Counted from the first letter of the stretch, positions 49,878-59,664 are shown. The stretch: DNA of 64,000 nucleotides from Bacilli bacterium (GCA_035326105.1 DAOKYO010000001.1:558001-622000), one strand, 5' to 3'. Program-made: numbers and translations. Notes: a model not told the origin generated them from the sequence alone.

Positions 49878-52298
49878 TTAATATATGTAATCGATTTGGT
49901 GTTTTAACTGTTCATCTAGCGGAAGGATGTCGCCGTCTACTCTATGCCCATCAATAAACAGTTCGGGTTGTTTTAAACCTCGATGTTTAATGACAATGTC
50001 ATAATCGCAATTGCGGAAATGACGATGAACGGAAACTTCATCAATTGAAGTCGGAAGAGCCGGATGAATCCTTAGTCCATCAAAGGTCGGAACGATACCA
50101 ATAATAGCCTGACTCACGGCCACAAACGCCCATGATGCCGTTCCGGTTAACCATGAATTTTTAGCGCGGCCAAAACTTTTCGATGAGCGGCCGGCGATTG
50201 TTTGAGAATAAACATAGGGCTCCGTTTCATGAATGTCACTTTTGTCTTCAATATAGGCGGGAGTAAATCGCTTATAAAGATCAAAGGCCGCGTCAACTTC
50301 TTGATGTTGAATCAAAGCGATGACATACCACGGATTTGTGTGGCAAAAAATTGAACCATTCTCTTTATTTCCGGGTGGGTAGGAACTGATTTCGCCAAGT
50401 TCTAGATGATAGGTGGTATAAGCGGGATATAGAAGTTCAAGGCCAAAGTCATTTAGCAGATATTTTAAGCCGTTCTTCAGAGCCTTGCGTGGATAGCCCA
50501 GATTGTCTCCGATATTTGCAAGCGAACAGAAAGCTTGAGCTTCAACAAAAATCTTGCCTTCATTGGTTTCTTGGCTGCCTATTTTATTGCTAAAAGAATC
50601 ATAAGCTCTAAGATACCAGTTTCCGTCCCATCCATAGTGAATAACGGCCTCTTCGATTTTTTTAAGAGTTTGTTCAACATCGGCTGCTTCCTCTTTCTGT
50701 CCGATTGATTCGGCCATAGTAATATAATCCTTGCCATAATAAACAAACATCGCCGCTATAAATACGCTTTCGGCTTTACCATAATCAACATTTTCCGTTG
50801 TCTGGAAACTTTCACCCGGAGTCGTTGAAAAGCAATTTAAATTTAAACAATCATTCCAATCAGCCCGGCCAATTAATGGCAAATTGTGCGGCCCTAAATG
50901 ATTTGCGATGTAGTGCATTGAGGCGCGAAGATGATCAAATAATGGGACTTCACTTCCCTGAACATTATCAAAGGGAACGAGTTCATGAAGAATGGAGAAA
51001 TCGCCGGTTTCTTTTATGTAGCTTGCGGTTCCGGCAACTAGCCATAATGGATCATCATTAAACCCGCTTCCAACATCAGCATTTCCCCGTTTAGTTAAAG
51101 GTTGATATTGATGGTAAGTAGAACCATTTTTACTTTGAATAGAAGCAATGTCTAGAATTCGTTCGCGAGATCTTTCCGGAATCAAATGAACAAAGCCAAG
51201 AATGTCTTGACAGGAATCACGGAATCCCATGCCACGACCAGTACCGCTTTCGTAATAAGAAGCGCTCCGCGACATATTGAAGGTGACCATACATTGATAT
51301 TGGTTCCAAATATTTACCATCCGATCCAATTTAGCGTCGGTGGATTTTATCTGGAACTTTTGAAGCAGGTCTTGCCAATATATTTTCACTGCTTTGAAGG
51401 CTTCATCGACTAAAAAGTCTGTGTTGTAGCGATTTATAATTCCATAAGCTTTTGACTTGTTTATTACGTCTAGACTGATAAATTTTTCTTCCTGTTTGTT
51501 TTCAACATAACCGAGTATAAAAATCAAAGATGAAACTTCATTAGGCGCCAAAGTGATTTCATAGCGATGAGCGCTGATAGGAGCATTCCCGGCAGCGATG
51601 CTTTGGTAGCTGGTTTTTTCCGTTACGGCCCGGGGATTAACAAAAGAATTAAATCGACCTAAAAAATGCTCCCGATCGCTATCAAATCCGTTATGGGAGC
51701 GATTTCCGTAATGAAAGGCGAAGTGATTGCGCCGTTCGCGATATTCTGTCTTGTGATAGATGGTATTATCATCAACTTCCACTTCCCCGATGTTTAAATT
51801 GCGTTGAAAGTTTGTCCCATCATCAACTGCATTCCACAAACACCACTCAAGAGCGCCATAAACAATAAGGTGTTTAGTCTCGCCGCTATTATTAACTAAT
51901 TTTAGTCGGTTTATTTCACAGTTGTCATCTTGAGGAACAAAACAAAGGAGTTCAGTTGATATACCATTTTTTTCACTTTCGAAAACAGTGTATCCGAGCC
52001 CGTGTCGACACTTATAGGAATCAAGCATCGTTGATGCAGGCAAAAAAGTTGGGCTCCAAATGAGTCCGTTATCATTTATATAATATAGGCGCCCACCTAA
52101 ATCGTTAGGAATATTGTTATATCGATAACGAGTAAGGCGACGTAGCTTTGCATCCTGATAAAAATCGTATCCGCCACCAGTATTGGATATTAGGCCATAA
52201 AAGCCATTGTTTCCAAGATAATTAATCCAAGGTGTTGGAGTATAAGGTGTTTCAATAACATATTCTCGTTTTTTGTCGTCAAAATGACCATATTTCAT
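49878..52298 (-). CDS. GH94 glycoside phosphorylase, probably cellobiose phosphorylase
   Basis: 806 residues, matching cellobiose phosphorylases (~810). Phosphorolyses cellobiose to glucose-1-phosphate and glucose, saving ATP. Seen: the N-terminal sandwich domain start YVIETPYTPTPWINYLGN, SGTGRGMGFRDSCQDILG, the general acid Asp in GRADWNDCLNLN, ENVDYGKAESVF and the C-terminal GLRIHPALPTSIDEV. The GFRDSCQD/DWNDCLN combination is that of the cellobiose group, though other GH94 specificities cannot be excluded. GAAGGGA precedes ATG 52298. Cytosolic, no signal peptide. Divergent from lacI with a shared operator type. Confidence 0.9.
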   Translation of the reverse strand: MKYGHFDDKKREYVIETPYTPTPWINYLGNNGFYGLISNTGGGYDFYQDAKLRRLTRYRYNNIPNDLGGRLYYINDNGLIWSPTFLPASTMLDSYKCRHGLGYTVFESEKNGISTELLCFVPQDDNCEINRLKLVNNSGETKHLIVYGALEWCLWNAVDDGTNFQRNLNIGEVEVDDNTIYHKTEYRERRNHFAFHYGNRSHNGFDSDREHFLGRFNSFVNPRAVTEKTSYQSIAAGNAPISAHRYEITLAPNEVSSLIFILGYVENKQEEKFISLDVINKSKAYGIINRYNTDFLVDEAFKAVKIYWQDLLQKFQIKSTDAKLDRMVNIWNQYQCMVTFNMSRSASYYESGTGRGMGFRDSCQDILGFVHLIPERSRERILDIASIQSKNGSTYHQYQPLTKRGNADVGSGFNDDPLWLVAGTASYIKETGDFSILHELVPFDNVQGSEVPLFDHLRASMHYIANHLGPHNLPLIGRADWNDCLNLNCFSTTPGESFQTTENVDYGKAESVFIAAMFVYYGKDYITMAESIGQKEEAADVEQTLKKIEEAVIHYGWDGNWYLRAYDSFSNKIGSQETNEGKIFVEAQAFCSLANIGDNLGYPRKALKNGLKYLLNDFGLELLYPAYTTYHLELGEISSYPPGNKENGSIFCHTNPWYVIALIQHQEVDAAFDLYKRFTPAYIEDKSDIHETEPYVYSQTIAGRSSKSFGRAKNSWLTGTASWAFVAVSQAIIGIVPTFDGLRIHPALPTSIDEVSVHRHFRNCDYDIVIKHRGLKQPELFIDGHRVDGDILPLDEQLKHQIDYIY

Positions 52299-52345
52299 AA
52301 TTTTGCGATTCCCTTCGTTAAGTAGAGAAATTTTATTTAATGTTA

Positions 52346-52359
52346 GCGAAAACGATTAA
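52346..52359 (-). promoter_or_regulatory. LacI-type operator O1
   Basis: GCGAAAACGATTAA on the + strand, identical to O2 at 52581-52594. It lies just downstream of the GH94 -10 box, placed to block elongation. Confidence 0.75.
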
Positions 52360-52372
52360 ATAACGCAAAAAC

Positions 52373-52401
52373 ATTATATATTTTACAAAATAAAAACACA
52401 A
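52373..52401 (-). promoter_or_regulatory. GH94 gene promoter
   Basis: On the minus strand TTGTGT (52401-52396), 17-base spacer, TATAAT (52378-52373). Confidence 0.65.
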
Positions 52402-52545
52402 TAGGGGATGATTATTTTTTTTGTTAAGTCGAATACATACGATTTAACCATATTTTCGGACAAAAAAATCGCTCTATAACTACATTATTCAAAAAAACGC
52501 CCACAAAAGGGGTAAAAGTTTCGTAATAAAATAGCAAAAGTAAAG

Positions 52546-52574
52546 TTGACAGTGTTTTGTAAGCGCTTTAGAAT
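52546..52574 (+). promoter_or_regulatory. lacI operon promoter
   Basis: TTGACA (52546-52551), 17-base spacer, TAGAAT (52569-52574). Confidence 0.85.
52558..52571 (+). promoter_or_regulatory. Candidate cre (CcpA) site
   Basis: TGTAAGCGCTTTAG, close to the cre consensus, lying across the promoter spacer and -10 box; predicts glucose repression of the operon. Confidence 0.65.
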
Positions 52575-52580
52575 ATAACC

Positions 52581-52594
52581 GCGAAAACGATTAA
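52581..52594 (+). promoter_or_regulatory. LacI-type operator O2
   Basis: GCGAAAACGATTAA, exact copy of O1, 7 bases after the -10 box of the lacI promoter. Confidence 0.75.
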
Positions 52595-52612
52595 GGACGA
52601 AAGGAAAATATC

Positions 52613-53638
52613 ATGGTCAAGCTAAAAGATATTGCTGAAAAATGTGGCGTTTCTATCGCTACTGTTAGTAAGTCACTGAATGGTGATTCGGAAATCAGTG
52701 AAGAAACGGTCAAATTAGTTCGGGATACGGCTCGTAAAATGGGATATATTCCCAATGCAAGTGCCCGCTCTTTAAAAACAAATCGTTCTTATAACATTGG
52801 AATCTTGTTTATTGATGAGGCTAATTCTGGACTTGAACATGAATATTTCTCTTCAATTCTTAATGCGTTAAAAGTCAATGCTGAAGCGCATGGATACGAT
52901 ATTACTTTCATCAGTGGGAATCTCAAAAGCAGCAAATCATATTATGAGCATGCTCGTTACCGGAATGTTGATGGAGTAGTTATCGCCTGCGTGGACTTCA
53001 AGGATAAAGAAGTAATTAGATTAGTTGAAAGCGAAATACCGACGGTCACGATTGATTACGTGTATAACAACTCAACTGCAATTATGAGTGATAACACGCA
53101 TGGCACCGAATCATTAGTTCGCTATGCACATAGCTTGGGCCATGAAAAAATCGCCTTTATTACGGGTGAAAAAGACAAGGACGTAACTAAAAAGCGGTTG
53201 GCAGGATTTTACAAAGCGATGTCTGACTTAGGATTAAGCATACCTTTGCCATATATAAAATATGCTCGCTACGTTACCCCCGGTCCCTCGGGAATGGCTA
53301 CTCGCGAACTATTGGCTCTGCCCAAAGAGGAAAGACCGACCTGCATCTTATACCCAGACGACTACGCTATTTTGGCCGGCATTACTGAAATCGAAAAACA
53401 TGGTCTTGTTATAGGTCGAGATATATCGGTCGCTGGCTATGATGGAATACGACTCTCAAGACTTCTCCGCCCAATTCTTACGACATACCGCCAGAACACG
53501 GAAGAAATTGGCCGCCTAGCTAGCGATAAGTTGATTGATATTATCGAGAATCCGCGGCTATTTGTTCCCGAGCAAATTGTTGTTTCGGGTGAACTTCAAG
53601 CAGGAAGTACAATTACGGCTTTAATTGATGCCAAGTAA
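52613..53638 (+). CDS. LacI-family transcriptional regulator
   Basis: 341 residues. N-terminal helix-turn-helix KLKDIAEKCGVSIATVSKSL and hinge helix SARSLKTNRSYNIG, then a periplasmic-binding-protein-like sugar domain (SVAGYDGIRLSRLLRPILTT). Probably senses cellobiose or a related glucoside. It is the first gene of its operon and two identical operators flank the divergent promoters, so autoregulation and control of the GH94 gene are likely. AAGGA precedes ATG 52613. Confidence 0.95.
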   Translation: MVKLKDIAEKCGVSIATVSKSLNGDSEISEETVKLVRDTARKMGYIPNASARSLKTNRSYNIGILFIDEANSGLEHEYFSSILNALKVNAEAHGYDITFISGNLKSSKSYYEHARYRNVDGVVIACVDFKDKEVIRLVESEIPTVTIDYVYNNSTAIMSDNTHGTESLVRYAHSLGHEKIAFITGEKDKDVTKKRLAGFYKAMSDLGLSIPLPYIKYARYVTPGPSGMATRELLALPKEERPTCILYPDDYAILAGITEIEKHGLVIGRDISVAGYDGIRLSRLLRPILTTYRQNTEEIGRLASDKLIDIIENPRLFVPEQIVVSGELQAGSTITALIDAK

Positions 53639-53690
53639 GCATCAAAAAGTATAGAGTGCAAACAAATTCACTTTGAAGGGAGAGAAAAAA

Positions 53691-55064
53691 ATGCACAAGA
53701 ACAGTCTATTTAAGACGATGGCACTTATTCTTCCGCTAGCAGCTTTAGCTGGATGCGGGGGCGGAGGATCACAGGTGTCGGTTTCAGATGGAGGTAAGGT
53801 TCTCAATATCTACTGCTGGAATGACGAATTCCAAGGTCGGTTTAGAGACTACTATCCAGGCTATGTGTCGACAAATGATGCCGGCGATGTTGACACCTTG
53901 AAAGACGGGACATTGGTCAAATGGACAATGGTCGCCAATCAAGGAAACGCTTATCAGGATGCCCTCGATAACGCACTTCAGAACAGATCTTCACAAGCTG
54001 TTGATGATCGAGTTGATATGTTCCTTATGGAAGCGGATTATGCGCTTAAATATGCGAACTCATCGTACTCGTTGGACGTTATCAAGGACATTGGTCTAAC
54101 TGAGTTAGATATGTCAGACCAATATCAGTATACCAAAGATATCGTCACTGATAGTAGTGGAGCTATCAAAGGTTCATCATGGCAGGCAACTCCGGGGCTC
54201 TATGCTTATCGTCGTGATGTCGCCAAAGAAGTACTTGGAACTGAGGATCCAACCGAAATTCAAGCTCAATTAAGCGACTGGACCAAGTTTGATGATGTTG
54301 CGGCTAAGATGAAGGCTAAAGGCTATTATATGCTATCGGGATTTGATGATGCTTATCGGACATTCTCGAACAATGTGGCTTCACCATGGGTTGACGCCAA
54401 TAAGAAGATTGTTATTGATCCAAGTGTTCTTACCTGGATTGAGCAAACGAAGGAATACACCACCGAAGGCTACAACAATCAAACTTCACTATGGAGTACT
54501 GAATGGGCAGCCGATCAAGGACCAGAAGGAAAAGTATTTGGCTTCTTCTATTCTACTTGGGGTATTAACTTCACCCTGTTGGGAAATTCTTTAGCGGATG
54601 CTAACGGACCTCATGAAGTTGGTAATGGTGATTTCGGTAAATGGGCAGTCTGTCAAGGACCAGCCAGTTACTATTGGGGTGGAACATGGCTTGCTGGTGT
54701 CAACGGCACGGATAATGTTAGCCTTGTCAAAGACATTATGCTCAGCCTCACCTGCAATAAGACTATTATGAAGCAAATTACAATTGATACCGAAGATTTC
54801 ACTAATACGAAAACCGGTATGCAAGAAATTGCTGATGATCCAACCTATGGAAGTGCCTTCCTTGGTGGACAAAACCATATTAAACTCTTCGTCGAAAGCG
54901 CTGCTAAAATCAGCATGAAGAACATTTCTGCTTACGATCAAGGTTTAAATGAAGGATTACAAACCGCCATGCGCGACTATTTCCTTGGAACAGTCGATTA
55001 TGAAACGGCTTTAGATAACTTCTATACCGCGGCTTTAACTAAATATCCGGCATTGTCACGGTAA
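53691..55064 (+). CDS. ABC sugar-binding lipoprotein
   Basis: 457 residues from ATG 53691 (GAAGGGAGAG upstream; six earlier codons excluded). Lipoprotein signal with lipobox LAALAGC and a Gly linker, then a family 1 (MalE-like) binding protein: VLNIYCWNDEFQGRFRDYYP, WQATPGLYAYRRDVAKEVLG, WYWGGTWLAG-like ligand region and a C-terminal helical lobe. Anchored outside the membrane and delivers sugar to the two permeases that follow. Substrate inferred as cello-oligosaccharide from the GH94 and GH1 neighbours. Confidence 0.93.
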   Translation: MHKNSLFKTMALILPLAALAGCGGGGSQVSVSDGGKVLNIYCWNDEFQGRFRDYYPGYVSTNDAGDVDTLKDGTLVKWTMVANQGNAYQDALDNALQNRSSQAVDDRVDMFLMEADYALKYANSSYSLDVIKDIGLTELDMSDQYQYTKDIVTDSSGAIKGSSWQATPGLYAYRRDVAKEVLGTEDPTEIQAQLSDWTKFDDVAAKMKAKGYYMLSGFDDAYRTFSNNVASPWVDANKKIVIDPSVLTWIEQTKEYTTEGYNNQTSLWSTEWAADQGPEGKVFGFFYSTWGINFTLLGNSLADANGPHEVGNGDFGKWAVCQGPASYYWGGTWLAGVNGTDNVSLVKDIMLSLTCNKTIMKQITIDTEDFTNTKTGMQEIADDPTYGSAFLGGQNHIKLFVESAAKISMKNISAYDQGLNEGLQTAMRDYFLGTVDYETALDNFYTAALTKYPALSR

Positions 55065-55092
55065 AAGTCTTACTAGTACTAATTTTATAGCG

Positions 55093-55121
55093 GGATCTCC
55101 CTAGTTAATCTAGGGAGATCC
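55093..55121 (+). other. Perfect stem-loop between binding-protein and permease genes
   Basis: GGATCTCCCTAG / CTAGGGAGATCC, 12 perfect pairs with a TTAAT loop and no T-run. Probably a 3' stabiliser that keeps binding-protein mRNA in excess over permease mRNA. Confidence 0.7.
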
Positions 55122-55153
55122 GTTATCTACATATCGGAAGGGAAGAATGTATT

Positions 55154-56149
55154 ATGAGAGCAAAGAAGCCAAAGAAAATAACGTCTAACATGTATGCCAA
55201 ATGGGGATATCTATTTATTGCTCCCTTTTTTATTGTCTTTACGTTATTTACTTTGATTCCTTTGTTATCAACATTCATTTATTCGTTCTTTGAGTCATTT
55301 ATGGACGGATTTGATCAAGTAGGCCCGAATTTTGTTGGGCTGCAAAATTACATTACCCTTTTGACGGACAGCGAACTATATAAGTATTTATGGAACACAT
55401 TCATTATTTGGATAATGGGCTTTTTGCCACAGATTATCATTTCGCTTTTACTTGCGGTATGGTTTACCGATATTCGGCTCAAACTTCGGGGATTGCAGTT
55501 TTGGAAAACGATTGTCTATATGCCGAATCTGGTTATGGCCAGCGCTTTCGGTATGCTGTTTTTAACTTTATTTGCCGCCAATGGACCGATTATTTCATTT
55601 TTAATCGAAGCCAAAGCGGTACCGGCCACATTTACAATTGACTCTAGCGTTTGGGGAACGCGAGGAGTAATCGCGTTTATTAACTTCCTGATGTGGTTTG
55701 GCAATACCACACTGCTATTGATGGCGGGAGTTATGGGAATTGACAACGAAATCTATGAAGCGGCTGCTATCGATGGCAGCGGAGCATTTAGAACTTTCTT
55801 TAAAATTACAATGCCTCTTTTGATGCCTATATTCATCTATGTTTTCATTACTTCACTTATTGGAGGCGTGCAGTTATTTGATGTTGCGCAAATATTTACC
55901 CGTGGCAGTGGTAATCCCAATAACACGAGTAAAACGCTGATTATGTATTTATATGAAAACTTGGTTCCATCCAAGAACTATGGTAAAGGTGGGGCCCTAT
56001 CAATGCTAATCTTCTTCTTGACGCTAGGCTTGAGCTCTATCGTCTTCCGCTACCTTGTTCCACAAACAAAAGGCAAGGGCGATGGTAAGGACAAGAAGTA
56101 TCATGTGATGGATGTAACACGTAAACCAAAGCAAGTGGATGGTGAGTAA
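55154..56149 (+). CDS. ABC sugar permease, MalF-like
   Basis: 331 residues, six membrane helices, with the EAA loop YEAAAIDGSGAFRTFFKITMP typical of carbohydrate permeases that contacts the ATPase. Starts 8 bases after GAAGGGAAG. The C-terminus is a charged cytoplasmic tail (KGDGKDKKYHVM). Works with the next gene product; no ABC ATPase is encoded here, so a shared MsmK-like ATPase elsewhere is expected. Confidence 0.93.
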   Translation: MRAKKPKKITSNMYAKWGYLFIAPFFIVFTLFTLIPLLSTFIYSFFESFMDGFDQVGPNFVGLQNYITLLTDSELYKYLWNTFIIWIMGFLPQIIISLLLAVWFTDIRLKLRGLQFWKTIVYMPNLVMASAFGMLFLTLFAANGPIISFLIEAKAVPATFTIDSSVWGTRGVIAFINFLMWFGNTTLLLMAGVMGIDNEIYEAAAIDGSGAFRTFFKITMPLLMPIFIYVFITSLIGGVQLFDVAQIFTRGSGNPNNTSKTLIMYLYENLVPSKNYGKGGALSMLIFFLTLGLSSIVFRYLVPQTKGKGDGKDKKYHVMDVTRKPKQVDGE

Positions 56150-56150
56150 T

Positions 56151-57122
56151 ATGAAAAACACGTTAGCAATGAAAATGGATAGTAACGTTTCTTCCGCGAA
56201 TAAAAAAGCGTCTCCGGAAGAAATAATTGATTCCTATAAAGGTAACATTCCTCCTTCTTTAAAGAGCAAACACCTAAAAAGCGCCAAAAGGGCTCTGATA
56301 GTAAGAAGAATAATTGTTTATACAGTTTTGGTTTTATTAACGCTTTTATGTATCGTTCCTTTTTACATCATGATCATTAATAGCACGCGGGCTAATGCGG
56401 ATATCCAAAAGGGCTTCTCTTTTTTCCCGGGCGATAGTTTTGTCGAAAACTGGAAAAATTTACTGAGTTTCTCTAGCATTCAGATTGGCACGGCAATTAA
56501 GAACTCATTATTTATTTCTTTCTCAACGGCAATTCTTACCTGCTATTTCTCTGCGCTAACAGCTTATGGTATCTTCATGTATCGTTTCAAAGGCAGAAAT
56601 TTTGCCTTTATGTTTATTCTCTTTGTTATGATGATTCCTTCGCAAATATCGGCGATGGGATTGGTGGCGATTGCTTACAAAATAAACATGGTTAACACTT
56701 TCATTCCACTTGTGGTCCCCGCGATAGCCTCACCGGTAACCTTCTTCTACATTAAGCAGTATATGGAAAGTGTTCTTTCTAAGGAAATAGTTGAATCGGC
56801 CCGGATCGATGGCGCAAGCGAAATAAGAATTTTTCACCAGATGGTTTTGCCGATTATGAAACCGGCTTTGGCCGTTCAATTTATTTTTGCTTTCGTCAGT
56901 TCATGGAATAACTTCTTTATGCCGGCGCTTATTCTCACCGATTCCAGCAAACAAACAATTCCTTTAATCTTTAATTTATTACGGTCAAGCAATCCGGCGA
57001 CATTCGACTTGGGAGTTATTTATATGCTTCTTACGGTCGCAATTGTTCCATTGCTTATCGTATATTTAGTCTTCTCGAAGATGATAATTTCCGGTTTAAC
57101 GGCCGGAAGTGTCAAGGGCTAG
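56151..57122 (+). CDS. ABC sugar permease, MalG-like
   Basis: 323 residues from ATG 56151, one base after the previous stop, with GGTGAG upstream. A long cytoplasmic N-terminus (~1-50), six membrane helices, and the EAA loop VESARIDGASEIRIFHQMVLP. Ends ISGLTAGSVKG, typical of the MalG class. Pairs with the MalF-like permease. Confidence 0.93.
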   Translation: MKNTLAMKMDSNVSSANKKASPEEIIDSYKGNIPPSLKSKHLKSAKRALIVRRIIVYTVLVLLTLLCIVPFYIMIINSTRANADIQKGFSFFPGDSFVENWKNLLSFSSIQIGTAIKNSLFISFSTAILTCYFSALTAYGIFMYRFKGRNFAFMFILFVMMIPSQISAMGLVAIAYKINMVNTFIPLVVPAIASPVTFFYIKQYMESVLSKEIVESARIDGASEIRIFHQMVLPIMKPALAVQFIFAFVSSWNNFFMPALILTDSSKQTIPLIFNLLRSSNPATFDLGVIYMLLTVAIVPLLIVYLVFSKMIISGLTAGSVKG

Positions 57123-57135
57123 TTTCCATTTTGGC

Positions 57136-57177
57136 CTCGGGCGGAGTTTGTCCTCCTTCTCCGCTCGAGCTTTTTTT
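57136..57177 (+). terminator. Terminator of the transporter operon
   Basis: CTCGGGCGGAG / CTCCGCTCGAG, 11 pairs with one G-U, 12-base loop, seven Ts. Confidence 0.93.
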
Positions 57178-57240
57178 ATAGATTGAGCGGTTGGCATATT
57201 GTGAATTTAATAATTAAATAATAGAAGTGAGGATCAAGAA

Positions 57241-58578
57241 ATGAAAAATTTTTATTGGGGAACGGCGACCTCATCTTTCCAGATTGAGGGGGCGGCGAAT
57301 CTTGATGGTCGCACGCCATCTATTTGGGATGCGTACACACTCGAAGAAGGTAAGATTCTTAATCGTGATGACGGACGAAAGGGAATAGATCACTATCATC
57401 TTTTTGAAACAGATTTGAAGTACTTAAAGGAATTAGGGGTCAACAGTTATCGGTTTTCGATTTCATGGAGTAGAATTATTCCCAATGCAGATGGAAAAAT
57501 CAATGAAAGAGGGATGGCTTTCTATGACCATATACTTCAGGAGCTGGCTAAATATGGAGTAAAACCATTCATTACTTTCTATCATTGGGATTTACCCATG
57601 TGGTTACAGGATAAAGGTGGATGGACTAATCGCAATACGGCCTTTGCTTTTGCCGATTTTGTCTTTGCAGTCACGCAAAGATTTAAGCATCGTTGCCATG
57701 ACTATATAACTATCAACGAACCCCAGTGCATCATTAATCTCGGTCATAAAACACTAGAGCACGCACCGGGTATTTACCTAGAAGATAAGGCGGCGGTTAT
57801 TGCCGTTCACAACCTTCTTTTAGCACATGGATTAGCCGTTCAGGCCATAAGGAAAATAGATAGTGAAGCGAAAATAGGTTTTGCGGCGACATCATCGCCG
57901 GCGATTCCGCTTGATGATAGCAAAAAAAATATCGATCTAGCGCGCAGATGCTATTTTTCTTTGGCTAAAGGACAATTTGATCAAGTAACATTATATAGCG
58001 ATCCAATCTTTTTAGGAGACTATCCAAAGGAATTTTATGATTACTATCAACCGTATCTACCATCCACGCTCAAGGAAGATTTAATAATAATTTCTTCGCC
58101 GATCGATTATTGTTACCAAAATATTTATAGCGGTTACTTTGTGAAAGCGGATAAGGAAACGGGATATAAGATTCTTCCTTATACCGACGAAAATCCGGCC
58201 TATGTTTTTACTTGGCTTCATCAAATGCCGAAGACTTTATACTACGGGCCAAAATTTCTCTATGAACGATATCAAAAACCGATTATTATTAGTGAGAACG
58301 GAATTTCGGTTATCGATGTTTTAACGCGAGATCATAAAATACATGATCAAGCGCGTATCGAGTATTATCGCTGCTACCTTGAACAGATGGCAAAGGCAAA
58401 AAAAGATGGAATTCCAATCAAAGGATATTTTGCTTGGTCGCTATTTGATAATTTTGAGTGGGCTTTTGGTTATAGCGCGCGATTTGGACTCATCTATGTT
58501 GATTACCAATCGATGAAACGTTACCCTAAAGATTCTTTCTATTTTTATCAGAAATATATTGCCGACCACCAGGAGTAA
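57241..58578 (+). CDS. GH1 beta-glucosidase
   Basis: 445 residues, full length for family 1. Cytosolic retaining glycosidase for beta-glucosides. Seen: FYWGTATSSFQIEGA at the N-terminus, SYRFSISWSRIIP, the acid/base Glu in YITINEPQCI and the nucleophile Glu in IIISENGIS, then GYFAWSLFDNFEWAFGY. There is no 6-phospho-binding signature that I can recognise, in keeping with ABC rather than PTS uptake. AGTGAGGAT precedes the ATG. galM starts two bases after the stop. Confidence 0.95.
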   Translation: MKNFYWGTATSSFQIEGAANLDGRTPSIWDAYTLEEGKILNRDDGRKGIDHYHLFETDLKYLKELGVNSYRFSISWSRIIPNADGKINERGMAFYDHILQELAKYGVKPFITFYHWDLPMWLQDKGGWTNRNTAFAFADFVFAVTQRFKHRCHDYITINEPQCIINLGHKTLEHAPGIYLEDKAAVIAVHNLLLAHGLAVQAIRKIDSEAKIGFAATSSPAIPLDDSKKNIDLARRCYFSLAKGQFDQVTLYSDPIFLGDYPKEFYDYYQPYLPSTLKEDLIIISSPIDYCYQNIYSGYFVKADKETGYKILPYTDENPAYVFTWLHQMPKTLYYGPKFLYERYQKPIIISENGISVIDVLTRDHKIHDQARIEYYRCYLEQMAKAKKDGIPIKGYFAWSLFDNFEWAFGYSARFGLIYVDYQSMKRYPKDSFYFYQKYIADHQE

Positions 58579-58580
58579 TT

Positions 58581-59576
58581 ATGGGAAGACTTATTCGGGT
58601 TGTTAATCAGTTGGGTATGGAAGTCACTTTTGCCTCGGTAGGGGCCGCTATTTTTGATATACGGATTCCCGACCGAGAAGGAATTTTAAAAAATGTTATG
58701 GTTCATCCTGCGTCTTTGGATGACTTTGAGGTATCCGACGCCTACTATGGAAAGACCATCGGGCGCAACGCAGGCCGAATTAAAGATGGCAATTTCACCT
58801 TAGACGGAGTGCATTATCATGTGGAGGCCGTTACTAAAGATGGCTTGCACGGAGGAATTGACGGCCTTCCTTATCGCGATTTTGCCTTTATTGAACGCCA
58901 TCTTGCCGATGGCGAAGCGGTTATTTTTTCTTATTTCAGCCCCGACATGGAATGTGGGTTTCCCGGTAACTTATCCTTAAAAGTAACTTATAAACTATTT
59001 GCCAATGAAAATCGCCTTGATGTTACATACTCCGCAAATAGTGATCAAAAAACGATTGCTAATTTTACCAACCACAGTTATTGGAATTTAAATGGCGGAG
59101 GTACGATTCTTAATCATAATTTAACTATTCGTTCTTCATTGGCGGGCAAAGTGGATAAGAAAATTTATCCGCTGGGCATTTTCCCGGTGGATGAGCAGAT
59201 GGACTTTCGGATGGGAAAAGTTATCGGCAAGGATATCGCCGAGAAAGATTTGGTGGCGATAAGCGGCGGCTATGACCATCCGTTTGTTATTGATAACCCG
59301 GAGGATAGTTCTCAACCGGTAGCATCACTAAAAGGCGATTTCATGCAGATGGATATCTATTCAGATTATCCGGCACTTGTCTTCTATAGCGGCAATTATC
59401 CCAGCCGAGAAAAAATGAATGTCGCCGCGGTTTTAGGACGGTATGAAGCATTGGCTTTGGAGTGTCAAATATTCCCCGATGCCATGAATGAACCTTTTGG
59501 TCAGAAGGAAACAGGCATACTGGAAGCCGATGAAGAGTTTCATCATCAAATAAGTTATCGTTTTAAATTAATCTGA
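58581..59576 (+). CDS. galM: Aldose 1-epimerase
   Basis: 331 residues, mutarotase. Interconverts alpha and beta anomers of glucose or galactose released by the neighbouring hydrolase and phosphorylase. Seen: YYGKTIGRNAGRIKDG, HGGIDGLPYR, the catalytic His in NFTNHSYWNLNGG, FYSGNYPSREK and the catalytic Glu in ALECQIFPDAMNE. CAGGAGT ribosome site overlaps the GH1 stop, so the genes are coupled. Confidence 0.93.
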   Translation: MGRLIRVVNQLGMEVTFASVGAAIFDIRIPDREGILKNVMVHPASLDDFEVSDAYYGKTIGRNAGRIKDGNFTLDGVHYHVEAVTKDGLHGGIDGLPYRDFAFIERHLADGEAVIFSYFSPDMECGFPGNLSLKVTYKLFANENRLDVTYSANSDQKTIANFTNHSYWNLNGGGTILNHNLTIRSSLAGKVDKKIYPLGIFPVDEQMDFRMGKVIGKDIAEKDLVAISGGYDHPFVIDNPEDSSQPVASLKGDFMQMDIYSDYPALVFYSGNYPSREKMNVAAVLGRYEALALECQIFPDAMNEPFGQKETGILEADEEFHHQISYRFKLI

Positions 59577-59664
59577 TTTATCAAATACGCCTGAAAGAAA
59601 CCGATTTTTTTGCCTGATGTCAAAAAAGAATTCGTTGCTCAAGGCGTTTTTATTTTTTATTCAA

